Below, one piece after another: positions 53,467-61,536 of a stretch of 64,000 bases of DNA. The stretch's first letter is position 1. Each line of letters opens with the position of its first letter. The notes under the pieces were generated by a model. That model was not told the DNA's origin and searched no databases. It saw only the letters and a program-made list of their open reading frames with translations. The position numbers and the translations under genes are program-made. This stretch comes from VAUL01 sp964603155 (GTDB taxonomy: Bacteria > Desulfobacterota > Desulfuromonadia > Desulfuromonadales > BM103): the NCBI GenBank assembly GCA_964603155.1, contig CAZRTZ010000001.1, positions 1 to 64,000 of the forward strand, in the 5' to 3' direction.

Positions 53467-54237
53467 ATGCTCCGTTACGGGCTTGCCGCTCTCTTGCTCT
53501 TGATCGTGGCCGGATGCGTCTCGCGGGGGGTCTATCACGTTGTCAAGCCAGGACAGACCTTTTACCGGATCGCCAAGACCTATGGTCAGGATGAAAAGGA
53601 GCTGGCGGCCATCAACGGGATCAAGGACCCGACGCAGCTGACCGCCGGGCAGCGTATCTACATCCCCGGAGCCGACAAGGTGCGCAAGGTCCAGCCCACT
53701 GACCCGCCCAAAGCGCCTCCAGCCCCGAAAGTTCCACCGCCGCCGAAAGCGGCGGGCAAATCCGCAACCAGGACGACAGTGCCTGGCAAGGAGTCGGATA
53801 AAGTCAAAAAACCGGCGGCGGCCAAACCTCTTCCCGACGAGAAGGTTCAGGGGCCGCCACCGGTTCCCGGTACCTTCTTGTGGCCGGCTCGCGGGCAGGT
53901 GGTCGGAGAATTCGGCGCGGCGGACGGCAAGAACAGCAAGGGGCTGGAGATTGCCGTTCCGTATGGCACACCGGTTACGGCCGCTGCCGCCGGCAAGGTG
54001 ATTTACAGTAACAGCGGCATCCGCGGCTATGGCAATCTGGTGATTATTGAGCATGCCGACAATTATTTTACCGTCTATGGTTACAACGCCAAGAATCTTG
54101 TCAAGGTTGGCAGCTTTGTCGGGCAGGGGGAGAAGGTGGCCCTGAGCGGTACGCCGCCGGATGGCAAAACCCCTCGACTTCACTTTGAAATCAGAAAAGG
54201 CAAGACCGCCGTCAACCCGATTTTTTTCTTGCCATGA
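53467..54237 (+). CDS. nlpD: NlpD-like lipoprotein (LysM plus degenerate M23 domain)
   Basis: The 256-aa protein has a lipoprotein signal (lipobox VAGC, Cys16), a LysM domain at about 22-68 (YHVVKPGQTFYRIAKTYG), a proline/lysine linker and a C-terminal LytM/M23 domain. The first catalytic motif of active enzymes (HxxxD) reads SKGLE here and the tyrosine/histidine site YGYN, so it is probably inactive. NlpD/EnvC relatives of this kind activate amidases at division. It is 2 bp after pcm and before rpoS. Confidence 0.9.
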   Translation: MLRYGLAALLLLIVAGCVSRGVYHVVKPGQTFYRIAKTYGQDEKELAAINGIKDPTQLTAGQRIYIPGADKVRKVQPTDPPKAPPAPKVPPPPKAAGKSATRTTVPGKESDKVKKPAAAKPLPDEKVQGPPPVPGTFLWPARGQVVGEFGAADGKNSKGLEIAVPYGTPVTAAAAGKVIYSNSGIRGYGNLVIIEHADNYFTVYGYNAKNLVKVGSFVGQGEKVALSGTPPDGKTPRLHFEIRKGKTAVNPIFFLP

Positions 54238-54294
54238 GGGATGGGCTTTCATAGACTCAGGGCGGTTTTTTTGCCCAATGGAAAGTGAATTGAC

Positions 54295-55386
54295 ATGGAA
54301 AAGACCCCGGGTGAAATTGACAAACTCGAGATCGATATCGAGGACGAGGATATCGAGCCCGATGATCTCGGCGCCGAAGATGACCTTGATGTCGAAGGTG
54401 ACGATGAGGCCTTTCCTGCAGAGGCTGCTTTCGACGACGACCCGGCCCTGGAAGAAGACAATGGCAGCAGCGACGATGAGGGCGAATATGCCGACCACGG
54501 GCGTGACGCCATCAAGCTTTATCTGCGGGACATCCAGAAAACCACACTGCTGACCGCCGAGCAGGAGCGGGACTTGGCGCAGCGCATCGACCAGGGCGAT
54601 ATGGCGGCGCGTGACCGGATGATCGAGTCGAATCTGCGCCTGGTGGTCAAGATCGCCAAACGCTACATGAATCGCGGTCTGCCGTTTCTTGATTTGATCG
54701 AAGAGGGGAATCTCGGACTGATCAAGGCGGTCGAGCGTTTCAAGCTCAGCAAGGAATGTCGGTTCTCCACCTACGCAACCTGGTGGATTCGCCAGTCGAT
54801 TGAGCGGGCGCTGGTCAACCAGAGCCGCACGATCCGCCTGCCGGTGCATGTCTCCGATGACATCAACCGCCTGGTCAAGGTGACGCGCAATCTCCAGCAG
54901 CAGCACAACCGCGAGCCGCAGGTTAAGGAAGTCGCCGATGCCATGGGGGTTGATCCTGCCTACGTGCGCCGGTTGATGGTGCTGATCAAAAAGACCTATT
55001 CTTTCGAGCATCCGATGGGCGAGAACAGTGATTACAGCCTGATCGATACCATCGAGGATACGGCTTCGGTGAATCCTGAGGATCTCGCCGAGTGGCGCAA
55101 CAAGTACCGGCCGATCCGCGAGTTGTTCCTGACCACCGACAAGGACGATAACGATCCGCTCAATGACTCGGAAAAACGTCTGCTTGACAGAATCCGTGCC
55201 GTCCTCAATGAGCATGAACTGAGCATCCTCAAGCGGCGTTTCGGACTCGACGATGTCACCCAGCAGACCCTGGACGTGATAGGCCAGTCGTCCGGAGTGA
55301 CACGCGAGCGGATTCGCCAGATCGAGTCGAAGGCGCTGCAGAAGATTCAGCAGATCATCAGGGAAGAGGATAACCTGGCACTGTGA
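54295..55386 (+). CDS. rpoS: RNA polymerase sigma factor RpoS
   Basis: The 363-aa sigma-70 family factor has a strongly acidic N-terminal region of about 75 residues. Region 1.2 follows (DAIKLYLRDIQ), then region 2 (LRLVVKIAKRYMNRGLPFLDLIEEGNLGL, STYATWWIRQSIERAL), region 3 and region 4 with GVTRERIRQIESKALQKI. An unusual 35-residue hydrophilic insert (about 265-300, TTDKDDNDPLND) separates regions 3 and 4. The surE-pcm-nlpD neighbourhood identifies it as RpoS. The long 57-bp leader has a T-rich run. Confidence 0.93.
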   Translation: MEKTPGEIDKLEIDIEDEDIEPDDLGAEDDLDVEGDDEAFPAEAAFDDDPALEEDNGSSDDEGEYADHGRDAIKLYLRDIQKTTLLTAEQERDLAQRIDQGDMAARDRMIESNLRLVVKIAKRYMNRGLPFLDLIEEGNLGLIKAVERFKLSKECRFSTYATWWIRQSIERALVNQSRTIRLPVHVSDDINRLVKVTRNLQQQHNREPQVKEVADAMGVDPAYVRRLMVLIKKTYSFEHPMGENSDYSLIDTIEDTASVNPEDLAEWRNKYRPIRELFLTTDKDDNDPLNDSEKRLLDRIRAVLNEHELSILKRRFGLDDVTQQTLDVIGQSSGVTRERIRQIESKALQKIQQIIREEDNLAL

Positions 55387-55403
55387 TCGGGGAGGTTGGC
55401 GGC

Positions 55404-55919
55404 ATGGATGAATTGAAGCGTATCATTCGGGATGTCCCGGATTTTCCTAAAAAGGGCATTATTTTCAAGGACATCACCACGCTCTTGTCTGATGGCCGGA
55501 GCTTCCACCGCATGGTCGATCTGATCGCCCATCGCTACGTGGGGCAGCACATCGACAAGATCGTCGGCGTCGAAGCCCGTGGCTTTGTGCTCGGCTCGGC
55601 GCTGGCATACAAACTGGGTGCCGGCATCACCCTGGTACGCAAGCCAGGCAAACTGCCGTACCGAACCCGCAAGGTTACTTACGATCTGGAATACGGCACC
55701 GACACCCTGGAAATCCACGAGGATGCGTTCAAGCCCGGCGATCGTGTCATTATTGCCGATGATCTGCTGGCGACCGGTGGCACCGTGGGGGCCGTCGTCA
55801 AACTGGTCGAAGGGCTCGGCGCCGAAATCGTCGAGTGCGCTTTCATGACCGAGCTGGAGTTCCTGCACGGCCGCGACAAGCTTCCGGCCGGCAAGGTCTT
55901 TAGTCTGTTGACGTTCTAG
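55404..55919 (+). CDS. apt: Adenine phosphoribosyltransferase
   Basis: Apt salvages adenine to AMP. The 171-aa protein has IRDVPDFPKKGIIFKDIT, GVEARGFVLGSALAYKLG and the PRPP loop VIIADDLLATGGT. ATG 55404 lies eight bases after GGGAGG; an upstream GTG (55383) overlaps rpoS and is less likely. Confidence 0.95.
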   Translation: MDELKRIIRDVPDFPKKGIIFKDITTLLSDGRSFHRMVDLIAHRYVGQHIDKIVGVEARGFVLGSALAYKLGAGITLVRKPGKLPYRTRKVTYDLEYGTDTLEIHEDAFKPGDRVIIADDLLATGGTVGAVVKLVEGLGAEIVECAFMTELEFLHGRDKLPAGKVFSLLTF

Positions 55920-55963
55920 GATTCAGCTCAGTCTCGTAGCTCAGTTTTCAATACTGTTTTTCA

Positions 55964-56040
55964 GGCCCCGTAGCTCAGTTGGATAGAGCAACCGCCTCCT
56001 AAGCGGTAGGCCGTGCGTTCGAGTCGCGCCGGGGCCGCCA
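55964..56040 (+). tRNA. tRNA-Arg (CCU anticodon)
   Basis: Cloverleaf: acceptor GGCCCCG/CGGGGCC; D arm TAGCTCAGTTGGATAGAGCA; anticodon stem CCGC/GCGG with loop CTCCTAA, anticodon CCT (AGG codons); T arm around GCGTTCGAGTCGCGC; encoded CCA at 56038-56040. A 12-bp copy of its D-arm start lies 34 bp upstream (55935-55946). Confidence 0.97.
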
Positions 56041-56044
56041 AACC

Positions 56045-56072
56045 GGCAGCCCCGGATTTACCCGGGGCTGCC
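56045..56072. other. Perfect 11-bp hairpin after tRNA-Arg
   Basis: GGCAGCCCCGG/CCGGGGCTGCC with loop ATTTAC. No T run follows (CGACTTGA), so it may be a processing or pause signal rather than an intrinsic terminator. The stem is related to the tRNA acceptor sequence. Confidence 0.6.
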
Positions 56073-56093
56073 CGACTTGAACGGAATACAGAT

Positions 56094-57602
56094 ATGCCCG
56101 TCAAGAGACTTGTCTCCTCCCTGCTGCTATCACTGCTGGCCATAGCCGCTCCAGCCATCGCCGCCGATTTCACCGATCCGGCAACCGGTATGGAATTCGT
56201 TCTGGTCAAGGGCGGATGTTTTGTACCGGACCAACCCGCCACAGTCGCTGAAAGTGATTCTCAAAGCCCCGTCGAGGAAACCTGCATCAATGACTTCTAT
56301 ATGGGCAGGTACGAGGTCACTCAGGCGCAATACCTCAAGATTGTCGGCAAGGCTTCAACCTTCAAGGGATTGTGTCCCGACTGCCCGGTCGTCAACATAA
56401 CCCATGACGATGCCGAAAAGTTCCTTGCACAGCTTTCCCGGGAAAGTCAACTCGCCTATCGCCTCCCTTACGAGGATGAGTGGGAATTTGCCGCCACGGG
56501 CAGGAATGCAGGGCAGCAGTGGCCTGGCACCAGCGAGGCTGGCAAGTTGGTCGACTATGCCTGGTATGCGGCCAACAGCGGCAACCAGTATCAACCTGTC
56601 GGCCAGAAGCGCCCGACCCGGCAAGGGATTCACGATTTGGCCGGTAATGTCGCCGAATGGTGCGCGGATGTCTATTATGAGCGTCCCGGCAACAGCCAGT
56701 CCCAGCCCGACCTGGTGCTGCGCCACTCCGTTCGCGGCGGCAGCTATCGTGACGACCCGGAGCGCTTGAAAGCCAAGGCGCGGGGCTATCTCAAGCCGAT
56801 AGTGCGGCCGGCCCACAAGGCAACCAACGGCACATATGATGTCGATCTCGGTTTCCGGGTCGTTCTCCCTGCGGAACGCCTTCGTTTCAAGTCGCTTTAT
56901 CGCGACCTGGCCAGCGGGAGCGCGGCTCAGGTGGCACCTTCCGTTCGCAAGCTGAAGAGCAAGACGCTGTCGCCGAGAGGGCAGGGGGAGTTGATTCTGG
57001 CGGCGCTCGACCTGCTTCCCGAACAGAACCTCTCCGCGGAGATCGCGGCGCTGATCAAGCAGGGGGCGGATGTTAACGTGCGCAACGCGGCAGGAAATAC
57101 CCCGCTGCTTGTGCTTTACGAGCGGATGTTGGGACACCTCTGGGGCGACAGCGCCGAGAAGGTTCACACCGGCGCGGATAATCTGGCCTGCAAACTGGCC
57201 TCGCTGCTGGTCGAGGCCGGGGCCGACGTCAACGCGCGCGACGCTTCGGGAAGGACGGCGCTGACCTTGGCCGCGGAGCTTGGCGCACGCAAGTCGGTAC
57301 AGCTTCTGGTCGAGGCCGGAGCTGACGTCAATCTCGTCGACCGGCAATCGCAGACTCCGCTGATGCATGCCTGCAAATCCCGGTATCAATATGTGTCAAA
57401 TTCTGCCGAGGCCGGCAGCGGCTGGGACGAAGACATCCTGGTGGCGGGGATTCGCAAAAAATATGAGCAGATTGCCAAGTTGCTCGGCAGCGCCGGAGCC
57501 GACCCCGGCATCAAGGATGCGTCCGGAAAAACAGCCATCGACTATGCTCGCGAGAGTGGCAGCGAAAACCTGGTGAAGTACGTCGCCCGTTCCAAGAGCT
57601 GA
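56094..57602 (+). CDS. Exported FGE-sulfatase-like domain fused to ankyrin repeats
   Basis: The 502-aa protein has a Sec signal peptide (1-25, VSSLLLSLLAIAAPAIAADF). An FGE/SUMF1-like domain follows at about 26-265 (FYMGRYEVTQAQYLKIVG, YRLPYEDEWEFAATG, DLAGNVAEWCADVYYE, VRGGSYRDDPERL). Four or so ankyrin repeats make up the C-terminus (GADVNVRNAAGNTPLLVL, AGADVNARDASGRTALTLA, AGADVNLVDRQSQTPLMHA, GADPGIKDASGKTAIDYA). The cysteine pair that true FGE uses in the Gly-Gly-Ser block is missing, so it is probably a binding domain. GACGGA-like sites before the ATG are weak. Confidence 0.85.
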   Translation: MPVKRLVSSLLLSLLAIAAPAIAADFTDPATGMEFVLVKGGCFVPDQPATVAESDSQSPVEETCINDFYMGRYEVTQAQYLKIVGKASTFKGLCPDCPVVNITHDDAEKFLAQLSRESQLAYRLPYEDEWEFAATGRNAGQQWPGTSEAGKLVDYAWYAANSGNQYQPVGQKRPTRQGIHDLAGNVAEWCADVYYERPGNSQSQPDLVLRHSVRGGSYRDDPERLKAKARGYLKPIVRPAHKATNGTYDVDLGFRVVLPAERLRFKSLYRDLASGSAAQVAPSVRKLKSKTLSPRGQGELILAALDLLPEQNLSAEIAALIKQGADVNVRNAAGNTPLLVLYERMLGHLWGDSAEKVHTGADNLACKLASLLVEAGADVNARDASGRTALTLAAELGARKSVQLLVEAGADVNLVDRQSQTPLMHACKSRYQYVSNSAEAGSGWDEDILVAGIRKKYEQIAKLLGSAGADPGIKDASGKTAIDYARESGSENLVKYVARSKS

Positions 57603-57631
57603 GTCTTTTTCTGTCAGTCCGTCAGGTCCGG

Positions 57632-57661
57632 CACCGGGGAGCAATCCCCGGTGTTTTTTTG
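57632..57661 (+). terminator. Intrinsic terminator of the FGE-ankyrin gene
   Basis: CACCGGGGA/TCCCCGGTG (9 bp, loop GCAA) with at least seven T after it. Confidence 0.92.
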
Positions 57662-57677
57662 TCACGCCCCTCGTTTA

Positions 57678-57711
57678 TTGACTTATTCTGACGTATTGTG
57701 TCCGCTATAAT
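57678..57711 (+). promoter_or_regulatory. Possible promoter of the Sel1 gene
   Basis: A perfect TATAAT (57706-57711) is preceded by TTGACT (57678-57683), but the 22-bp spacer is too long. A weaker TTATTC at 57683-57688 gives 17 bp. Confidence 0.45.
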
Positions 57712-57787
57712 ACCTTACCTGGCGAGTCTCCTATTGGCATGCGGTATGCATAATAATATCAACAAAACTACGGGCAAGGAGGCGGCT

Positions 57788-58537
57788 ATGCAAGGACATC
57801 CAGGCAAGCTCATCGAAAGCCCGCTCCCGGTCGGGGAAATGCTGCAGCGCGCGAAAGCGGGCGATCCAGGTTGCCAATATCGCGCGGCCATCCGCTACCT
57901 GCAGGGGCAGGGCGTCCGGAAGAATCTGCGGCAGGCACTCAAATGGCTGGAAAAAGCCGCCTCACAGGGCGACATCGATGCCCTGCTTGAACTCGGCGGT
58001 ATCCATCATGACGGCGAAATCGCGGTGCAGGATGACGAGAAGGCCTGCCGCTACTATCGGCGCGCCGCCGAAGCCGGTTCTGCCGCCGGGCAGTTCATGT
58101 ATGGCAGCTTCCTCATGAAGGGTGAAGGGATCGGTGCCGATCCGGTCGAGGCTCTGGAGTTGCTGGATCTGGCTGCGGCCCAGGGCTACCAGGAGGCCCT
58201 GGAGGTGCAAAACTATTTCGCCGAGTTCATCAGTTACGACCCGCGCAAGGGGAAATACGGTCCGTCCTCGATCGATCATGAGTTTCCGGTTCGGCGGCGC
58301 ACCCTGCTGCTTATGGAACATCTCGGCCGTCCGTGCTATCAGGCGATGAGCCGGGATCTGTCCGAATATCTGCAAATGCACCCGCAATCGGCCGAAGTCG
58401 CGCTTGAAGACATCGTCACCCTGCTTGACGCGGCCCTGGGCAGAGGTGAGCCGATCGTGGCTTTTTCCGGCGGGAAACCGGTTCTGGCGGCGGAGAATCC
58501 ACCATCGGCCGAAGTCGCCAAGCTGCCGCAACGGTAA
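57788..58537 (+). CDS. Sel1-repeat protein
   Basis: The 249-aa protein carries three to four Sel1-like repeats at about 20-145 (AAIRYLQGQGVRKNLRQALKW, LGGIHHDGEIAVQDDEKACRYY, YGSFLMKGEGIGADPVEALELL), a TPR-like scaffold. The C-terminal part is unrecognised. I start at ATG 57788, five bases after AAGGAGG. A longer frame from GTG 57698 would add a hydrophobic N-terminus (YLASLLLACG) resembling a lipoprotein signal, but the SD favours the shorter form. Confidence 0.8.
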   Translation: MQGHPGKLIESPLPVGEMLQRAKAGDPGCQYRAAIRYLQGQGVRKNLRQALKWLEKAASQGDIDALLELGGIHHDGEIAVQDDEKACRYYRRAAEAGSAAGQFMYGSFLMKGEGIGADPVEALELLDLAAAQGYQEALEVQNYFAEFISYDPRKGKYGPSSIDHEFPVRRRTLLLMEHLGRPCYQAMSRDLSEYLQMHPQSAEVALEDIVTLLDAALGRGEPIVAFSGGKPVLAAENPPSAEVAKLPQR

Positions 58538-58571
58538 AGTGATCTGTTCTGGATGATGAACAGCGGCTGTC

Positions 58572-58602
58572 ATCCCCCGGCCCCAAGGGCCGGGGGATTT
58601 TT
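58572..58602 (+). terminator. Intrinsic terminator between convergent genes
   Basis: ATCCCCCGGCCC/GGGCCGGGGGAT (12 bp, loop CAA) followed by TTTT. It lies between the Sel1 gene and the end of the helicase gene on minus. Confidence 0.9.
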
Positions 58603-60637
58603 AGTTCCCTTTCAAGGCCATGACCCGGTCGAACATGGCGGATAAAGAGCCCCCCTCGTCGCAGGCCTCGCTGACCATGATGTCCCGGCATTCCGGGCGC
58701 AGCAGCTCCTGTGGAATCTCATCGATGAAACGGCTTCGGTCGCGGGGTTCCATCTTGCCGTACTTCTTGCGCTCCTGGGCATGCAGCAGGGTCAGCTTTG
58801 TGCGGGCACGGGTCACTCCGACGTAGAACAGGCGCCGCTCTTCATCGACATCATAGGTTTCGCTGACCGATTTTTTATGCGGCAGGAAGCCTTCCTCGCA
58901 GCCGGGGAGGAAAACCTGGGGGAATTCCAGCCCCTTGCTGGAATGCAGGCTCATCAGGACCACCGCATCCTGGGCCAGTTTTTTCTCCTTGCTGTTATCG
59001 CCGGGTTCATCACGGTCGAGCAGGGCCACGGTTTCCAAAAAGCCGGTCAGAGTCGGATTGGCTTCCCTGGCCATGTAGCGGGCGATGGCATTGACGATCT
59101 CCTCGACGTTTTCGACGCGCCGATCCGCCTGTTCCCGCGATTCCGGCGCCCGCCGCAACTCCTCGGCAATGCCGACCGTGTCGAACAGGCTGCGGGTGAT
59201 CGCCGCGAGGTCGCCTCCGGTGCGGTAACGTTTACGGTAGCTTTCGACCAGGTTGACGAAGCCGGCGATGGCCTCGGCCGCCTTCGGACTGATGGTCTCG
59301 ACAGCCCCGGCATCGCGCATCACCTGCCAGAGCGGCCGCTGCATGCTTACCGAAGAGCGGATCAGCAGGTCGGCAGTGGTTCGTCCGATGCCGCGCCGCG
59401 GGTAGTTGAGGATGCGCAGCAGGTTCACCTCGTCGAACGGGTTGACCAGGAAACGCAGGTAGGCAATGGCATCACGCACTTCCTTGCGGTCGAAGAACTG
59501 CTGGCCGCCGATCAGAACGTAGGGGATGCGGGACAGGCGCAGTTCCTGCTCGAAGACCAGGGTCTGGGCGTTGGTGCGCAGCAAAATGGCATGATCGCGA
59601 TAATGCATCTGCCGCTGCAGCAGGTTCTGGTGAACCCGCTCCACCACGGCCCGGGCCTCGTCGTCGGCATCCTGGCAGGTGACCAGGGAAACCTTGTCGC
59701 CGGCATCACCGGCGGTCCAGAGCCTTTTCTCCTTGCGCTGTTGATTCTGGCAGATCACCGCGTTGGCAGCGGCAAGGATGTTGCCGGTTGAGCGGTAGTT
59801 CTGCTCCAGGCGGATGACCCTCGCTCCGGGGAAGTGGCGTTCGAAGTCGAGAATGTTCCCCGGCTCGGCACCTCGCCAGCCGTAGATCGACTGGTCATCG
59901 TCGCCAACCACGCAAAGATTGCACCATTTGCCGGCAAGTCTGCGCACCAGTTCGAACTGGGCCGCATTGGTGTCCTGGTATTCGTCGACCATGACATAGC
60001 GAAACCGTTCCTGGTAGCGTTCCAATACCTGCGGATGCTCATCGAACAGACGTACGGTGAGCATGAGCAGATCGTCGAAATCCAGGGCATTGTAGCTTTT
60101 CAGGCTCTTCTGATACTCCGGATAGACGCGCCTGACCATGGCTCCGATTACGTCACCCTCCATGCATGGTCCCAGCCGGTCCGGGGCGATCAGGCGGTTC
60201 TTGGCATCGGAGATTTTCCACAGGATGTGGTCGGCATTCAGACCGTGGTCGGCGTCGATCGCCGCCATCAGGTCACGAACCAGATGCTGCTGGTCACTGG
60301 CCCCGTAGATGCTGAAGTTGCGCTTGTAGCCCAGGGATTCGATGTCGCTGCGCAGAATTCGCGCACAGAGGGAGTGGAAGGTCGAGAGGGTGATGGCGGC
60401 GGCTTGTCTAGGGCCGACCAGTCTGGCCACCCGTTCCTGCATCTCCCTGGCGGCCTTGTTGGTGAAGGTTACGGCCAGCACCTGCTCCGGCGCGACCCCC
60501 TTGGTCCCGACCAGATGGGCGATGCGATGCGTCACCACCCCGGTCTTGCCGGAGCCGGCTCCGGCCAGGAGCAGCAGGGGACCCTCGGTATGCAGGACGG
60601 CCTCGCGCTGTTGCGGATTCAGCGTTTGCAGGCTCAT
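58601..60637 (-). CDS. UvrD/Rep/PcrA-type ATP-dependent DNA helicase
   Basis: The 678-aa SF1 helicase has all motifs: LNPQQREAV (Q), AGAGSGKT (I), TFTNKAAREM (Ia), DEYQDTN (II), GDDDQSIYGWRGA (III), LEQNYRST (IV), MSLHSSKGLEFPQVFLPG (V), ERRLFYVGVTRAR (VI). The length is close to Rep (about 670), but which of Rep, PcrA or UvrD function it has cannot be read from the sequence. It is a single gene on minus, divergent from the lexA cassette. Confidence 0.94.
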   Translation of the reverse strand: MSLQTLNPQQREAVLHTEGPLLLLAGAGSGKTGVVTHRIAHLVGTKGVAPEQVLAVTFTNKAAREMQERVARLVGPRQAAAITLSTFHSLCARILRSDIESLGYKRNFSIYGASDQQHLVRDLMAAIDADHGLNADHILWKISDAKNRLIAPDRLGPCMEGDVIGAMVRRVYPEYQKSLKSYNALDFDDLLMLTVRLFDEHPQVLERYQERFRYVMVDEYQDTNAAQFELVRRLAGKWCNLCVVGDDDQSIYGWRGAEPGNILDFERHFPGARVIRLEQNYRSTGNILAAANAVICQNQQRKEKRLWTAGDAGDKVSLVTCQDADDEARAVVERVHQNLLQRQMHYRDHAILLRTNAQTLVFEQELRLSRIPYVLIGGQQFFDRKEVRDAIAYLRFLVNPFDEVNLLRILNYPRRGIGRTTADLLIRSSVSMQRPLWQVMRDAGAVETISPKAAEAIAGFVNLVESYRKRYRTGGDLAAITRSLFDTVGIAEELRRAPESREQADRRVENVEEIVNAIARYMAREANPTLTGFLETVALLDRDEPGDNSKEKKLAQDAVVLMSLHSSKGLEFPQVFLPGCEEGFLPHKKSVSETYDVDEERRLFYVGVTRARTKLTLLHAQERKKYGKMEPRDRSRFIDEIPQELLRPECRDIMVSEACDEGGSLSAMFDRVMALKGN

Positions 60638-60778
60638 GCAGCGAACATGACGCGACGATCACGCCGCCGCTGCGCAGGAAGTGGTGGTAGCATGTCAACT
60701 CCGGATGCCGATTTGCAGAGGATTTTTGCCGAGAGGGACAGAGCCTCGAGAGCAGAAGCCAACGGATATTAGGGAGAA

Positions 60779-60910
60779 ATGCCGGCAACTTCAAGGGGAA
60801 AGCTCATCCCGAAGTTCAGCCTAAAAAACAGGCAAGACAGGAGCCGTGCAGGGGAGGGGGACGCAGGTGTCTTGACTTACCGTCATTGCCCGGGTATGGT
60901 ATTCATATGA
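60779..60910 (+). other. Possible small upstream ORF coupled to lexA
   Basis: A 43-codon frame starts at ATG 60779 after a good SD (AGGGAGAA) and stops with TGA overlapping the lexA ATG by four bases. The peptide is basic and without features, and another in-frame mini-ORF (60692-60772) ends just before it. It could serve translational coupling for a longer lexA transcript. The coding value is doubtful. Confidence 0.25.
60872..60900 (+). promoter_or_regulatory. lexA promoter
   Basis: TTGACT (60872-60877), 17 bp, TATGGT (60895-60900). The expected transcription start is about 60907, which is the A of the lexA ATG, so the mRNA may be leaderless. Confidence 0.6.
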
Positions 60911-60915
60911 ATACC
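60898..60915. promoter_or_regulatory. Perfect 18-bp palindrome, probable LexA operator (SOS box)
   Basis: GGTATTCATATGAATACC is a perfect palindrome covering the last half of the -10 box and the lexA start codon. It matches the Geobacter LexA box that I recall from the literature (GGTTN2CN4GN3ACC) at all fixed positions but one (A for T at position 4). LexA binding here would block transcription and the first codon region. Confidence 0.75.
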
Positions 60916-61533
60916 AATGGTGCCTGCCACGATAATCTGACGCATCGCCAGCGCCAGGTTCTCCAGTTTATCGCCTCCTACCAGGATACGCACGGTTATC
61001 CGCCCTCCCAGCGGGAGATCGCCGCTTTCCTTCAGGTCAGCGGGACGCTGCCGGTGGGCAAGCATCTCGACGCCCTGGAGAAGAAGGGCTACCTCAAGCG
61101 CGACCCCGTTAACCGGGGGATTGCCCTGACGACCCCGGCCAGTCGCTCCCTCTCGCTCCCCATCGCCGGAGCGGTGCGTGCCGGGACCCTCGCTCCCGCC
61201 ATCGAGGATATCCAGGGGTACTTTGCCGTCGACCAGCTGGCGGTCAGGGGCGCCGGGTGTTTTTTCCTCCGGGTGCAGGGCGAATCGATGATCGACGCCG
61301 GCATTTTCGCGCATGATCTCGTGCTGGTACGTCCTCAGGCCAGCGCGGACAACGGCGATATTGTCGTCGCCATGATCGAAGGGGAGGGGACGTTGAAGCG
61401 TTTCTTCCGCGAACCGGGGTTCATCCGTCTGCAACCGGAAAACCCGGCCATGGCGCCGATCATCGTGCGTCCCGAGGACGGCGAAGTGATGGTTGTCGGC
61501 AAGGTCATCGGCGTCTACAGGAAGATGGAGTAA
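60907..61533 (+). CDS. lexA: LexA repressor
   Basis: LexA represses SOS genes and cuts itself when RecA is activated. The 208-aa protein has the N-terminal winged helix (LTHRQRQVLQFIASY, PPSQREIAAFL), the cleavage site Ala92-Gly93 in VRAGTLAP, and the Ser127 (GESMIDAG)/Lys164 (GTLKRFF) dyad. The operator at its start implies autoregulation. ATG 60907 is the only start close to the fold; no SD is next to it, in line with leaderless translation or coupling to a small upstream frame. Confidence 0.93.
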   Translation: MNTNGACHDNLTHRQRQVLQFIASYQDTHGYPPSQREIAAFLQVSGTLPVGKHLDALEKKGYLKRDPVNRGIALTTPASRSLSLPIAGAVRAGTLAPAIEDIQGYFAVDQLAVRGAGCFFLRVQGESMIDAGIFAHDLVLVRPQASADNGDIVVAMIEGEGTLKRFFREPGFIRLQPENPAMAPIIVRPEDGEVMVVGKVIGVYRKME

Positions 61534-61536
61534 GCG

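Noticed and set aside
54280..54296. Sigma-54 promoter at the rpoS start (TGG-N8-TTG)
   Set aside because: It matches only part of the -24/-12 consensus and sits on the start codon.
57698..57787. Lipoprotein signal on the Sel1 protein (longer start at GTG 57698)
   Set aside because: The start would lie upstream of the -10 box, while a strong AAGGAGG stands just before ATG 57788.
60692..60772. 26-codon frame between the helicase and lexA as a gene
   Set aside because: Very short, weak ribosome site, no recognisable peptide; kept only as part of the lexA upstream-frame observation.
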